From NCBI RefSeq assembly GCF_001886695.1, contig NZ_CP018097.1:1054001-1118000 (forward strand): 64,000 nucleotides of DNA, written 5' to 3'. The notes below the pieces were generated by a model that did not search any database, was not told the DNA's origin, and saw nothing but the letters and a program-made list of their open reading frames with translations. Position numbers and translations under genes: made by a program. The stretch comes from Aurantiacibacter gangjinensis (GTDB taxonomy: Bacteria > Pseudomonadota > Alphaproteobacteria > Sphingomonadales > Sphingomonadaceae). This document shows, piece after piece, positions 18,558 to 26,536 of the stretch; the stretch's first letter is position 1; each line of letters begins with the position of its first letter.

Positions 18558-19523
18558 CTAGCGCGCGCCGGCGCGCAGGCAATCATGCACATGCACCACG
18601 CCTGCCAGCGTGCCGTCCTCATCGACCACGGGCAGCGCGCTTACCTTGTTGCCGCTCATCAGCGCCATGGCCTCTTCCACAAGGCAGGACGGTGCGATGG
18701 TCATCGGCTTCTTGGTGGCAGTAGAACCGGCATCGCGGTCCAGCAGGCCATCCATATTGCGGCGCAGATCGCCATCGGTGATGACGCCCAGCAGCTTGCC
18801 GTCCTCCAGCACGGCAGCAACGCCGAGCCCCTTGGCCGACATTTCGACCAGCACATCGCCCATGGAATCGCCCGCGCGCACCGCGGGCACGGCATCGCCC
18901 GTATGCATGATGTCGCCCACGCGCAGGAATTGCGCGCCCAGCTTGCCGCCGGGATGGAAGACGTGGAAATCTTCCTTGCGGAAACCGCGCATCCGCATCA
19001 CCGCAACCGCCAGCGCATCGCCCAGCGCCAGCGTGCAGGTGGTAGACGTGGTGGGCGCCATGCCGACGCTGCACGCTTCCTCCGCCTGCGGCAGCAGCAG
19101 CGCGACCTCTGCCTGGCGCGCCAGCGTGCTGTCGGCCTTCTTGGTGATGGCGATCATCGGAATGTCGAAGCGTGCGACATAGGCCAGCAATGCATGCAGT
19201 TCCGCCGTTTCGCCCGAATTGGAGAGCACCAGGCACACATCGTCGCGGGTGATCATGCCTAGGTCGCCATGGCTGGCCTCGGACGGATGGACGAAGAAGG
19301 AGGGCGTGCCGGTAGAGGCCAGCGTGGCGGCAATCTTGTTACCGATATGGCCGGACTTGCCCATGCCCGAGACCACCACGCGGCCCTTGCAATCGCGCAG
19401 CAGCGTGGCGGCCGCGTCGAACTCGTCGCCGAGCGCATCGGCCATCTGGGCGAGGGCCGCGCTTTCGATGCGAATAACGTTGGCGCCATGGTGCGCCGGG
19501 GAAATCGAGGATGTATCGTTCAT
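18558..19523 (-). CDS. kdsD: Arabinose-5-phosphate isomerase (SIS + two CBS domains)
   Basis: This 321-residue protein converts ribulose 5-phosphate to arabinose 5-phosphate, the first Kdo precursor. An N-terminal SIS domain (about 30-175; SGMGKSGHIGNKIAATLAST, then HPSEASHGDLGMI) is followed by two CBS domains (about 205-320) with MHTGDAVPAV and PMTIAPSCLVEEAMALM. Length and architecture match KdsD/KpsF/GutQ. It is the first gene of the Kdo operon; the promoter should lie in the 386-base region 19524-19909. Confidence 0.96.
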   Translation of the reverse strand: MNDTSSISPAHHGANVIRIESAALAQMADALGDEFDAAATLLRDCKGRVVVSGMGKSGHIGNKIAATLASTGTPSFFVHPSEASHGDLGMITRDDVCLVLSNSGETAELHALLAYVARFDIPMIAITKKADSTLARQAEVALLLPQAEEACSVGMAPTTSTTCTLALGDALAVAVMRMRGFRKEDFHVFHPGGKLGAQFLRVGDIMHTGDAVPAVRAGDSMGDVLVEMSAKGLGVAAVLEDGKLLGVITDGDLRRNMDGLLDRDAGSTATKKPMTIAPSCLVEEAMALMSGNKVSALPVVDEDGTLAGVVHVHDCLRAGAR

Positions 19524-19909
19524 TATTAGCTACTGATGTGTTCGAGACATTGCGAGACGTGTGGCGATGCCGCGTATCGCCGTATGCGCAGGCCCTATGG
19601 CGGCAAAGCGTCGCTTTTGCCACCCCGTGATTCATGCTCGACCAAACCATTGCTTGGCGTTTTCGCCAATTTCAGAGTTCGCTAAATTAGAAAATCACGG
19701 GTGAGCGAACTCGAGGGAGCGACAATCATCGTCGCCTCATTCCTTGAAATTCGAATCAAGAGTAACCTTTTTGCATCGTATATTGCGAAGCGCTGATCAC
19801 TACATACGCCAACTGCCGGATGGAAAAAAGTATTTTACTCACCTAATCCGGCAGCTAAATAGTATAGGTTTTTGTGGCGACACATAGAATTCCTCTTAAG
19901 GCGCTTAAG
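19524..19909. other. AT-rich intergenic region ahead of the Kdo operon
   Basis: These 386 bases separate the wzx stop from the kdsD start, both on the minus strand, and should contain the kdsD promoter. They are clearly more AT-rich than the surroundings. The only structure noted is a perfect 9-bp inverted repeat, CTGCCGGAT/ATCCGGCAG, at 19813-19821 and 19846-19854. It lies downstream of wzx and could be a terminator-like or operator element, although no T-tract follows it. No gene or RNA was recognised. Confidence 0.45.
19813..19854. repeat. 9-bp perfect inverted repeat
   Basis: The arms CTGCCGGAT and ATCCGGCAG are separated by 24 AT-rich bases, between wzx and kdsD. It could fold as a hairpin at the end of the wzx transcript or act as a protein-binding site. 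Confidence 0.45.
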
Positions 19910-21253
19910 TTAAACCGCGCCAGAAGAGCGCCTCCACTTTCGCAAGTCGGCTATCAAAACTCGGGGATAAAAAGATCGGAGTTTTGCCATGCCATGATGA
20001 CGAGTCTTGCGCCCCAGAAAATCTACCAACCAACCGGCTACAATTTCTCCTGCGAGCGCTCCGATGGCCATGCCCATGGCTCCGTATTTTATCGTCAAGG
20101 GTATACCAAACAGAGCGGTGATTAAAAGGCCAACAAGTTGGCGACGGAAAGCCAACCAAAGTGACTCTTCTGCAACATACCACGTGCCGGAAATCTTTCG
20201 CCACCCGGCAAACAGCGCGGCCCATATGTGGATTGTCATTAAGATGGCGACACCTTGAAACTGATCGCCATAAAGTATCTGCTCCAGCGCAGGCGCAACG
20301 ATTGCCATTCCCACCGCAGCCACGAGTGACAAAATGGTAGCAGTTTCGATTACGCGCATCAATCTTAGCGAGACTTCCCCCTTGGCGCCTCTCTCAACCG
20401 TAGCCTCTTCCATAATTAGAGGTGCGGCTGCAGCAACGATAGCAGCTTGAACGACGACCCAGGCAGTGGTGATGCGAAGCGCTGCCGTAAATATTCCCAA
20501 TTGCTCGTCATCCGAAAAAATCTTCAAAACGATGACGCCCACCGCCGCAAAAGCAGCGCCAGCAACAGCGGCTGGCAAAAGGGGGATGCTTTCGGAAAGG
20601 CGCGATAACGCAGTCTGAAGGTTGCCGGGTGACCAATTCGGTCGGGGACGTTGCAGGAAATAGAAGATACAAAGACTTATGCCTTGGGCGAAATATTCGA
20701 CAAGATAAGTAAGCGCGAAAAAGAACACGTTGGGGTCATAGAGGGCAAAATATACCCGTAGCGAACCGGCGGTAAGGAGAGCCGCGATTGAACTAGCAAG
20801 GATCAATTCGCCTTTACGCGTCGCAAGAAAAAAACGATCAAGTGTTGAAGTGCACTGCGGAATGAGCCCGATCAACATGATCAGCACGTATTGTGCCTGC
20901 TCACCGACGCCGATGGCGAGCACAGCAAGCATTGCGACTGCACAGACGAGTGAGGCCATCGTTACGCGCGTGAGCAGGTTTTGCGTCACGATCCGGTCGC
21001 GATCCTCCGGCTCCCGGACGATCCATTTCACTAGCGACGCATCGAGCCCTAGCACCGCGAAGGGTGTGGCGAGGGCCAGCATTTGCAGTGCAAAGCCGAG
21101 TTCCCCGAACTCGGCAGGTCCTAGAGACCGTGCAACAAGCGCCCCGATCAAAATGCCGGAAATGAGGCGGACAACACGCTCGCAGATTATCGATACGGTA
21201 TGAAGCCGTGCCGAACGTGGCCGTTCCGACGGGGAGGGCGGTTCAATTGGCAT
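19910..21253 (-). CDS. Polysaccharide flippase (Wzx / MATE-like oligosaccharide transporter)
   Basis: This 447-residue integral membrane protein has about twelve to fourteen hydrophobic segments. The N-terminal pattern ERVVRLISGILIGALVARSLGPAEFGELGFALQM (described by position 25-58) is the usual Polysacc_synt fold, with the conserved LGP..FG feature. It should flip undecaprenyl-linked repeat units across the inner membrane. Base composition is visibly lower in GC than the genes around it, as is common for wzx genes and consistent with horizontal exchange. It lies 69 bases downstream of the methyltransferase-GT29 fusion and is probably co-transcribed with it. Confidence 0.9.
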   Translation of the reverse strand: MPIEPPSPSERPRSARLHTVSIICERVVRLISGILIGALVARSLGPAEFGELGFALQMLALATPFAVLGLDASLVKWIVREPEDRDRIVTQNLLTRVTMASLVCAVAMLAVLAIGVGEQAQYVLIMLIGLIPQCTSTLDRFFLATRKGELILASSIAALLTAGSLRVYFALYDPNVFFFALTYLVEYFAQGISLCIFYFLQRPRPNWSPGNLQTALSRLSESIPLLPAAVAGAAFAAVGVIVLKIFSDDEQLGIFTAALRITTAWVVVQAAIVAAAAPLIMEEATVERGAKGEVSLRLMRVIETATILSLVAAVGMAIVAPALEQILYGDQFQGVAILMTIHIWAALFAGWRKISGTWYVAEESLWLAFRRQLVGLLITALFGIPLTIKYGAMGMAIGALAGEIVAGWLVDFLGRKTRHHGMAKLRSFYPRVLIADLRKWRRSSGAV

Positions 21254-21322
21254 GAGATGATTGCAGCTGTAGGACCGCGGAGAGGAAAACGAGTGACAAC
21301 GGACAGTTCACGCCATTTGTCA

Positions 21323-22522
21323 TTAAGTTCGTACTTTGGTCGCTTTAAACAGTTCGACGTCATCGCTTTCCGACGCGAGCTTTTCGAGGTAGCGAGCTTC
21401 GGCAGCGAAATCGTGTGGATGCGATTGCGAGGGGTCGATATTGGATAGCGAGCCGGTAGAGAAACCGTCGAAACCATAGAGGCTTAGCTTGTACGGGCCG
21501 AGATTTAGCACCAGATCGACTATCATCATGCCGGTCGACGGACGCGCACCGAGCTTCTCCCGAAGTTTTTTATGCATCGATTTAGGATAGCGGGCGATAT
21601 CTCTCTTTGGTGACAACATCCAAAGCGGCAGCTGCATCGTTTTCGGTGTCATCCAGAGGATGAGTGAAACATCTCGGCCGTCTGGCAAGCCGGACGACAC
21701 GTACGTGCTAGTCGCAAGCCAGTCCGTTTTCGTGCCATGGCTTTGCGCCGTCAGGATCGGTCCGCGATTCATGCGGACGACAATATCGTGCCGGTCAATA
21801 TCCGATCCGTGGGATTTGTCCGCCAAGCCGCTGGCGTTGCCGACGATGGCTACCGACTTTCCGGCAACGCGGCTGCGCATCTCCTTGACGCCGACCCAAT
21901 TCCTGAGTCTGCTACCGAGGAGCTTTCCCGGATAGAGGACAAGGTCCTGCGCTCGTTTCTTGGCCCTTTCCTTCCGGCGAAGGCGTCGTACTTTATCTAG
22001 CGCTTCATCTGCGACGGACCATGTCGTAAAGGCAGCAGCCGTATCCTGTTTCGTCGGCACGGGACATGCCTTTCCGAAGACCTTCTCGATCTTCGCTTGC
22101 CACCATTCAGCGCTACGGACAGTGCAATGCGCGTTGTCGCCATTAGCCAGGATGTGATCGGCAAATGTCAGTGAAATGACGAATAAGGCGTCATCCGCAT
22201 AGCTGCGAACCTGCGCCAGAACATCGTCAACCTGCTCTTCCGGGACGTGCTCCATAACGTCGGTGCAGAGCGCCAATCCAAGCTTTCGCGTTGGCGGGTT
22301 CGAAAATTCCGGAACGTAGGGATCGAAAAGTTCGATGTCATGCCCGGCCTCGCGCAAGGCCTTGCCAAGCATTCCTTTGCCACATCCGAAGTCGAGAAGG
22401 CTTTCCGGCGTACGGTCCGCGATGATCGGCTCGATAAAAGGCACCAGCCGAGCGCTGGTTCGGCCGAAGGAGTCCGATACCTTATGCAGGCTCGTATACA
22501 GATTCTGGTTCTCTTCCGCCAC
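21323..22522 (-). CDS. Fusion: SAM methyltransferase + family 29 (sialyltransferase-like) glycosyltransferase
   Basis: This 399-residue protein joins two enzymes. Residues 1-170 form a class I methyltransferase with the SAM motif LLDFGCGKGMLG (DFGCGKG at 44-50) and a DVMEHVPEE segment. A basic linker (about 175-210; RRLRRKERAKKR) leads to a GT29 domain. That domain has a sialylmotif-L-like stretch (222-266) with SVAIVGNASGL, DRHDIVVRMNRG and GTKTDWLATS, a motif-S-like RPSTGMMIVDL with LSLYGFDG (327-353), and a VS-like H-x4-E as His370/Glu375. GT29 enzymes are known to use CMP-sialic acid, and plant members are implicated in Kdo/Dha transfer. With the Kdo operon next door, CMP-Kdo is the likely donor here. 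The methyltransferase target, perhaps the added sugar, is unknown. Confidence 0.82.
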   Translation of the reverse strand: MAEENQNLYTSLHKVSDSFGRTSARLVPFIEPIIADRTPESLLDFGCGKGMLGKALREAGHDIELFDPYVPEFSNPPTRKLGLALCTDVMEHVPEEQVDDVLAQVRSYADDALFVISLTFADHILANGDNAHCTVRSAEWWQAKIEKVFGKACPVPTKQDTAAAFTTWSVADEALDKVRRLRRKERAKKRAQDLVLYPGKLLGSRLRNWVGVKEMRSRVAGKSVAIVGNASGLADKSHGSDIDRHDIVVRMNRGPILTAQSHGTKTDWLATSTYVSSGLPDGRDVSLILWMTPKTMQLPLWMLSPKRDIARYPKSMHKKLREKLGARPSTGMMIVDLVLNLGPYKLSLYGFDGFSTGSLSNIDPSQSHPHDFAAEARYLEKLASESDDVELFKATKVRT

Positions 22523-22719
22523 GGAACAGCCTTCTCAATAGAAATGAACGGTAGGACAGGATCCCGACCCTGCCCATAGCCACTTGTTTCCTGCCCATCT
22601 TCGATCCGGCGCAAGCCGGAAAAGCGCGGTCATATTAGTGACTGAAGGGCCGGAACTGCAAGCGCGGCTTGGTAGGCGCAAGCACACGCATGTCAACGCA
22701 TAATGTCGCGGCGCGGGTA

Positions 22720-24666
22720 TCAAGGTCGCCTGCGTCTCCACGCCTGGAACATCAGCACGTTCCACAGCAGGGCCTCGTGGTCTTGCCTGCCCGAAAGGTG
22801 CTCTTCCCAGCGGCGGCGGATCGTGTCCACATCCAACAGGCCGCTCTTTGCCAACGCATCGCGCGACAATTCGCTTTCCGCCCAGTCGCGAAGGCCCGTG
22901 CGCAGCCAGCGACCCACGGGGATTGCGAAGCCTGCCTTGGGCCGGTCGACCAGTGCGCGCGGCACATGGGTGTAAAGCATTTCTCGCAGCAGGCGCTTGC
23001 CGATGCCGGCGCCCGCGCGCATGTCGGCGGGCAGGCTCCATGCGAAGCGGTAGAGGTCGCGCTCCAGATAGGGTGTGCGCGTTTCCAGCGAGACAGCCAT
23101 GGCGGCCCGGTCCACTTTCACCAGCACATCGTCGGGCATGTAATTGGCGGTATCCACCAGCATGGCGCGGTGCGCGAAGTCCAGCGCAGCGGCGCGGGCA
23201 TCCTGCCGCGCGGGCAGGCGCGACATGCGCGCATCGACGGCCAGCAGGCTGGCCGGGTCGTCCGACGTCGCCAGCAAACGGTCATGGAAGGCCGCCTCGT
23301 CTGCGACGCCGATAACGCGGGCGAGCTTGCGCACCTTTTCTTGGGCGCGGCCGGATGCGAGTTCACCCGGAAGGATAGGCCCGGCGATCCGATAGGTTGC
23401 GGCCGGCACGGCGCGCAGCGCAGCACCGAGCATCCGGCGCGCCGGAGCGGGCAGGCGCGCCATACGGTTCCAGACTTTGGGGCCGGTAAAATAGCGATTG
23501 TAGCCGCCGAAGATTTCGTCTCCTCCATCGCCGGAAAGCGCGACGGTCACATGCTGGCGCGCCATGCGGGAGACGAGAAAGGTCGGCACTTGGCTGGAAT
23601 CGGCGAAGGGCTCGTCATGGATGGCGCCGACTTCGGGGATGACGTCCTGCACCTCGGCGGGTGAGAGGACCAACTCGGTATGATCGGTGCCCAGATGGGT
23701 GGCGACCGCCTTGGCAGCGGGAGACTCGTCATAGCCATCTTCCGCCATGCCGATGGAAAAGGTGCGTACCGGCGCGCTCGCGGCGCGCTGCATCTGCGCG
23801 ACGACCATGGAGCTGTCGATGCCGCCCGACAGGAAAGCGCCGAGCGGCACGTCGGACACCATGCGGCGCGCTGTCGCCGCCTGTAGCAGGGCATCGCCGC
23901 GTTTGCGCGCCTCGTCCAGCGAGCCTGCGAACATCTCCTGCCGCGCTGCCAGCGCATCGCCGACATGGTCCCACCACCGTTCTGGTTGCGGCAGGGCACC
24001 TGCCTGCACATTGTCCAGCGACACCGTAAGCCGGTGCGCGGGTTGCAGCTTGGAAATGCCCTGCCAGATCGATTGCGGCCCGGGCACGTAGGAATATTTG
24101 AAGAAATCGCCCAGCGCATCCAGGTCCATCGCAGCATCGAAGCCGGGCAGGGCGGCGATGGCTTTCAGTTCCGATGCGAACAGCAGCGAGCCTTTGTGCA
24201 GGCCATAATACAACGGCTTCTCGCCAAAGGCATCGCGGATCAGCGTTAACTCGCGTTGGGCGTGGTCGAACAGGGCGATGGCGAACATGCCGTCCACCCG
24301 GTCCAGCGTATCGGCGATGCCGTCACGCGCGAAGCATTCGAGCAGCACCTCGCTGTCGGAATGGCCGCGCCACGCGATTGCACCGTGCCGCGCTTCGAGC
24401 TGGCTTCGCAGATCCGGGAAATTGTAGATTTCGCCGTTAAACGCCATCGTCATGCGCCCGTCATGCGAATGCATGGGCTGCGCGCCGGCTGGCGACAGGT
24501 CGATGATGGAGAGGCGGCGATGGCCGAAGGCGATCTGGCTGCCAGCCTCGATCCAGTGACCGTCCGCATCAGGCCCGCGGTGGACGATGGCCGCCGTCAT
24601 CGCGGCGAGCGCGACGCGTGGATCGCCTGGAGCGCCGAAGCCGAAAAAGCCTGCTATTCCGCACAT
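22720..24666 (-). CDS. AsnB-like glutamine-dependent amidotransferase of a polysaccharide locus
   Basis: This 648-residue protein has the N-terminal class II glutaminase with catalytic Cys2 (MCGIAGFFGFG), RGPDADG and FNGEIYNF, then the synthetase domain with the ATP pyrophosphatase loop FLSGGIDSSMV. True asparagine synthetases are about 550 residues; this longer form resembles amidotransferases of exopolysaccharide and O-antigen clusters. WbpS-type proteins are known to amidate uronic acids in such clusters. With UDP-GalNAcA enzymes at 7382 and 14694, amidation of GalNAcA is a good guess. It follows the GT4 gene by seven bases, so it belongs to the operon that begins at 27952. Confidence 0.88.
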   Translation of the reverse strand: MCGIAGFFGFGAPGDPRVALAAMTAAIVHRGPDADGHWIEAGSQIAFGHRRLSIIDLSPAGAQPMHSHDGRMTMAFNGEIYNFPDLRSQLEARHGAIAWRGHSDSEVLLECFARDGIADTLDRVDGMFAIALFDHAQRELTLIRDAFGEKPLYYGLHKGSLLFASELKAIAALPGFDAAMDLDALGDFFKYSYVPGPQSIWQGISKLQPAHRLTVSLDNVQAGALPQPERWWDHVGDALAARQEMFAGSLDEARKRGDALLQAATARRMVSDVPLGAFLSGGIDSSMVVAQMQRAASAPVRTFSIGMAEDGYDESPAAKAVATHLGTDHTELVLSPAEVQDVIPEVGAIHDEPFADSSQVPTFLVSRMARQHVTVALSGDGGDEIFGGYNRYFTGPKVWNRMARLPAPARRMLGAALRAVPAATYRIAGPILPGELASGRAQEKVRKLARVIGVADEAAFHDRLLATSDDPASLLAVDARMSRLPARQDARAAALDFAHRAMLVDTANYMPDDVLVKVDRAAMAVSLETRTPYLERDLYRFAWSLPADMRAGAGIGKRLLREMLYTHVPRALVDRPKAGFAIPVGRWLRTGLRDWAESELSRDALAKSGLLDVDTIRRRWEEHLSGRQDHEALLWNVLMFQAWRRRRP

Positions 24667-24673
24667 TGCCCTG

Positions 24674-25780
24674 TCAGCCCCGGCTTTTGCTTGCGCTATG
24701 CAGCAGGTCTTCCCACGCCGAAATCACATTCTCCGCAGAGAATTGTGCGACCGTCGCCGGAGCGACGCGGCCCATGCGTTGTCTCCTGTCTTCGTCGCGG
24801 ATCATCGCATCCATCGCCCCGGCGAGCGCCGCCGTGCGGTCGGAGCCGGGATCGACCAGCACTCCGTTTTCGCCATCGTCGATCAAGGCTGCCGGACCTG
24901 CGCAATCGGCGAAGCCGATGACAGGCCTTCCACTCGCCATGGATTCTACCGCGACAAGCGATAGCGACTCGTTGCGCGACGGTACTACGGTGAAAGCGGC
25001 CTGCCCGTATTCGGGCATGACATCGCGGATAATGCCGGCAAGCTCGATCCTGTCCGCATGAATTGTCGTGGAGAGCAGCGCTTCGATTTTCGGGCGGGTC
25101 GCACCGTCGCCGACGATGCGCAGGTGCCAGTCCGGGTGATCGGCAGCAATTGCATCGAAGGCCGCGATCAGCGTGTCGTGGCCTTTCTCTTCCCGCAGCC
25201 CGCCAACGCACAATATTCGTGCCTGCGGTGTTGCTCGGATATTGGCGGAAAACTGACCTATCGCCACCGGGTTCGGCAGCACAACGACCCTAGCTTGCCG
25301 TTCAGCGGGATGTTCCCGCCGGATCGCCTCGGATACAACTGTTTTCGCATAACTCTGCCGGTGAACCAGATTTACCAAGGCGCGCTGAAGCGGCTTGTCC
25401 GCGAAATATGCGAGGCTGGCATGCTCGCTCAGCACGAGCGGAATGCCGGTGCCGAGTAGGCTGAAGGTCATCGGGACGTACGTCGAATGCATGAAACCGA
25501 TTGCAACATCAGGGTGGAGCGATGCCGCCAGTTTTCGCAGCCGCGCCATGGTCACGGCCACACTGCGCCGGGGTGTCGGCAGGCCCGGCTTCCCGGTGCC
25601 AAGCCTATGCACTGAGACGTCTTCTTCCACATCGTAGAAGAGAGCGCCTTCGGGTCGATCGAAGGTCGCGATAACGACGTCATGCCCCTTTCGCGCCATG
25701 GCATTTGCCACATCGACGAAGACACGCTCCGCACCGCCGCCCTCGATAACCAGGCCCTTGATGACGAAGAGAAGTTTCAC
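24674..25780 (-). CDS. Glycosyltransferase family 4
   Basis: This 368-residue GT-B enzyme has an N-terminal domain with KGLVIEGGGAERVFVDVANA, typical of GT4 acceptor domains, and a C-terminal domain with ILCVGGLREEKGHDTLIAAF and an EX7E-type acidic pair around RNESLSLVAVESMASGRPV. It is cytoplasmic and should add one sugar to the lipid-linked repeat. It lies three bases from the acetyltransferase gene upstream and seven bases from the amidotransferase gene downstream, in one operon. The sugar donor cannot be read from sequence. Confidence 0.92.
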   Translation of the reverse strand: MKLLFVIKGLVIEGGGAERVFVDVANAMARKGHDVVIATFDRPEGALFYDVEEDVSVHRLGTGKPGLPTPRRSVAVTMARLRKLAASLHPDVAIGFMHSTYVPMTFSLLGTGIPLVLSEHASLAYFADKPLQRALVNLVHRQSYAKTVVSEAIRREHPAERQARVVVLPNPVAIGQFSANIRATPQARILCVGGLREEKGHDTLIAAFDAIAADHPDWHLRIVGDGATRPKIEALLSTTIHADRIELAGIIRDVMPEYGQAAFTVVPSRNESLSLVAVESMASGRPVIGFADCAGPAALIDDGENGVLVDPGSDRTAALAGAMDAMIRDEDRRQRMGRVAPATVAQFSAENVISAWEDLLHSASKSRG

Positions 25781-25783
25781 TGC

Positions 25784-26524
25784 TTACCCGGACGCTTCGA
25801 TCGTCGGCCGTGTCACCAGCACTTTGGCATCGTCATCCAGCGGCTTGATAATTTTGGCCGGATTGCCGCCCAGCAAAACTTCGCTTTCGCTGAAGGCTTT
25901 CGTGACGACGCTGCCGATGCCCACGATGCAGGACGGGCCAATCGCGGCGCCCGGTGCCATCTGGATGCCGGAGCCGAGATAGGTGTTATCGCCAATGGTG
26001 ATAGGGCCATCGAGATGGCGATTATGCGTCCACAGGCTGGATAGCCTGCCACCCAAAATCACGCTGTCACCCAATGTCACGCCGCCGGTGAAGTCGATCT
26101 TGTGCTGCGCCGTGATGACCGACGCCTTGCCCAGCGAAAAATGGCCCGCAGTCTCGCTGGCCTGCTCGCTGCCGGTATCGCGCGCTGCATTGATGATGCC
26201 GTTGACCTCGTTGAAGCGGTAGATTTGCGCCTGTTCGCCAAAACTGGCGGTGCGTCCGCCGCGCACGACATTGCCGATACCGAAAAACGCATCCGTGCCG
26301 ATCTTCAATCGCTCACAGTGCAGGAAGATATTGCCGTGCCCGATGCGCACCCCATCGTCGATCGCGCAGCGACCGACGACGATCAGGCTCAGCCCGATGC
26401 TTACGCCGCGCCCGATGCGATAGCCGAAGATATGGCGGTAAATCGGGATTTTCAGGAAAGATGGCAGCACCGCAATGGCCGCGGCCATTAGAAGCCAGAG
26501 CTTGCCCGTCCTGCGATAGGTCAT
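25784..26524 (-). CDS. Left-handed beta-helix acyltransferase (WbbJ/colanic acid type)
   Basis: This 246-residue protein has a short hydrophobic N-terminus (LLMAAAIAVLPSFL) and then hexapeptide-repeat segments of the [LIV]-G-x4 type, such as GVRIGHGNIFLHCERLKIG and TIGDNTYLGSGIQMAPGAAIG. These form the left-handed beta-helix of acetyltransferases that use acetyl-CoA. In this context O-acetylation of the polysaccharide or of a precursor is likely. A lower-than-usual number of perfect hexapeptides is visible in the middle part, which is common in the family. It is inside the 27952-22720 operon. Confidence 0.87.
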   Translation of the reverse strand: MTYRRTGKLWLLMAAAIAVLPSFLKIPIYRHIFGYRIGRGVSIGLSLIVVGRCAIDDGVRIGHGNIFLHCERLKIGTDAFFGIGNVVRGGRTASFGEQAQIYRFNEVNGIINAARDTGSEQASETAGHFSLGKASVITAQHKIDFTGGVTLGDSVILGGRLSSLWTHNRHLDGPITIGDNTYLGSGIQMAPGAAIGPSCIVGIGSVVTKAFSESEVLLGGNPAKIIKPLDDDAKVLVTRPTIEASG

Positions 26525-26536
26525 GGCAGCGGCCCG

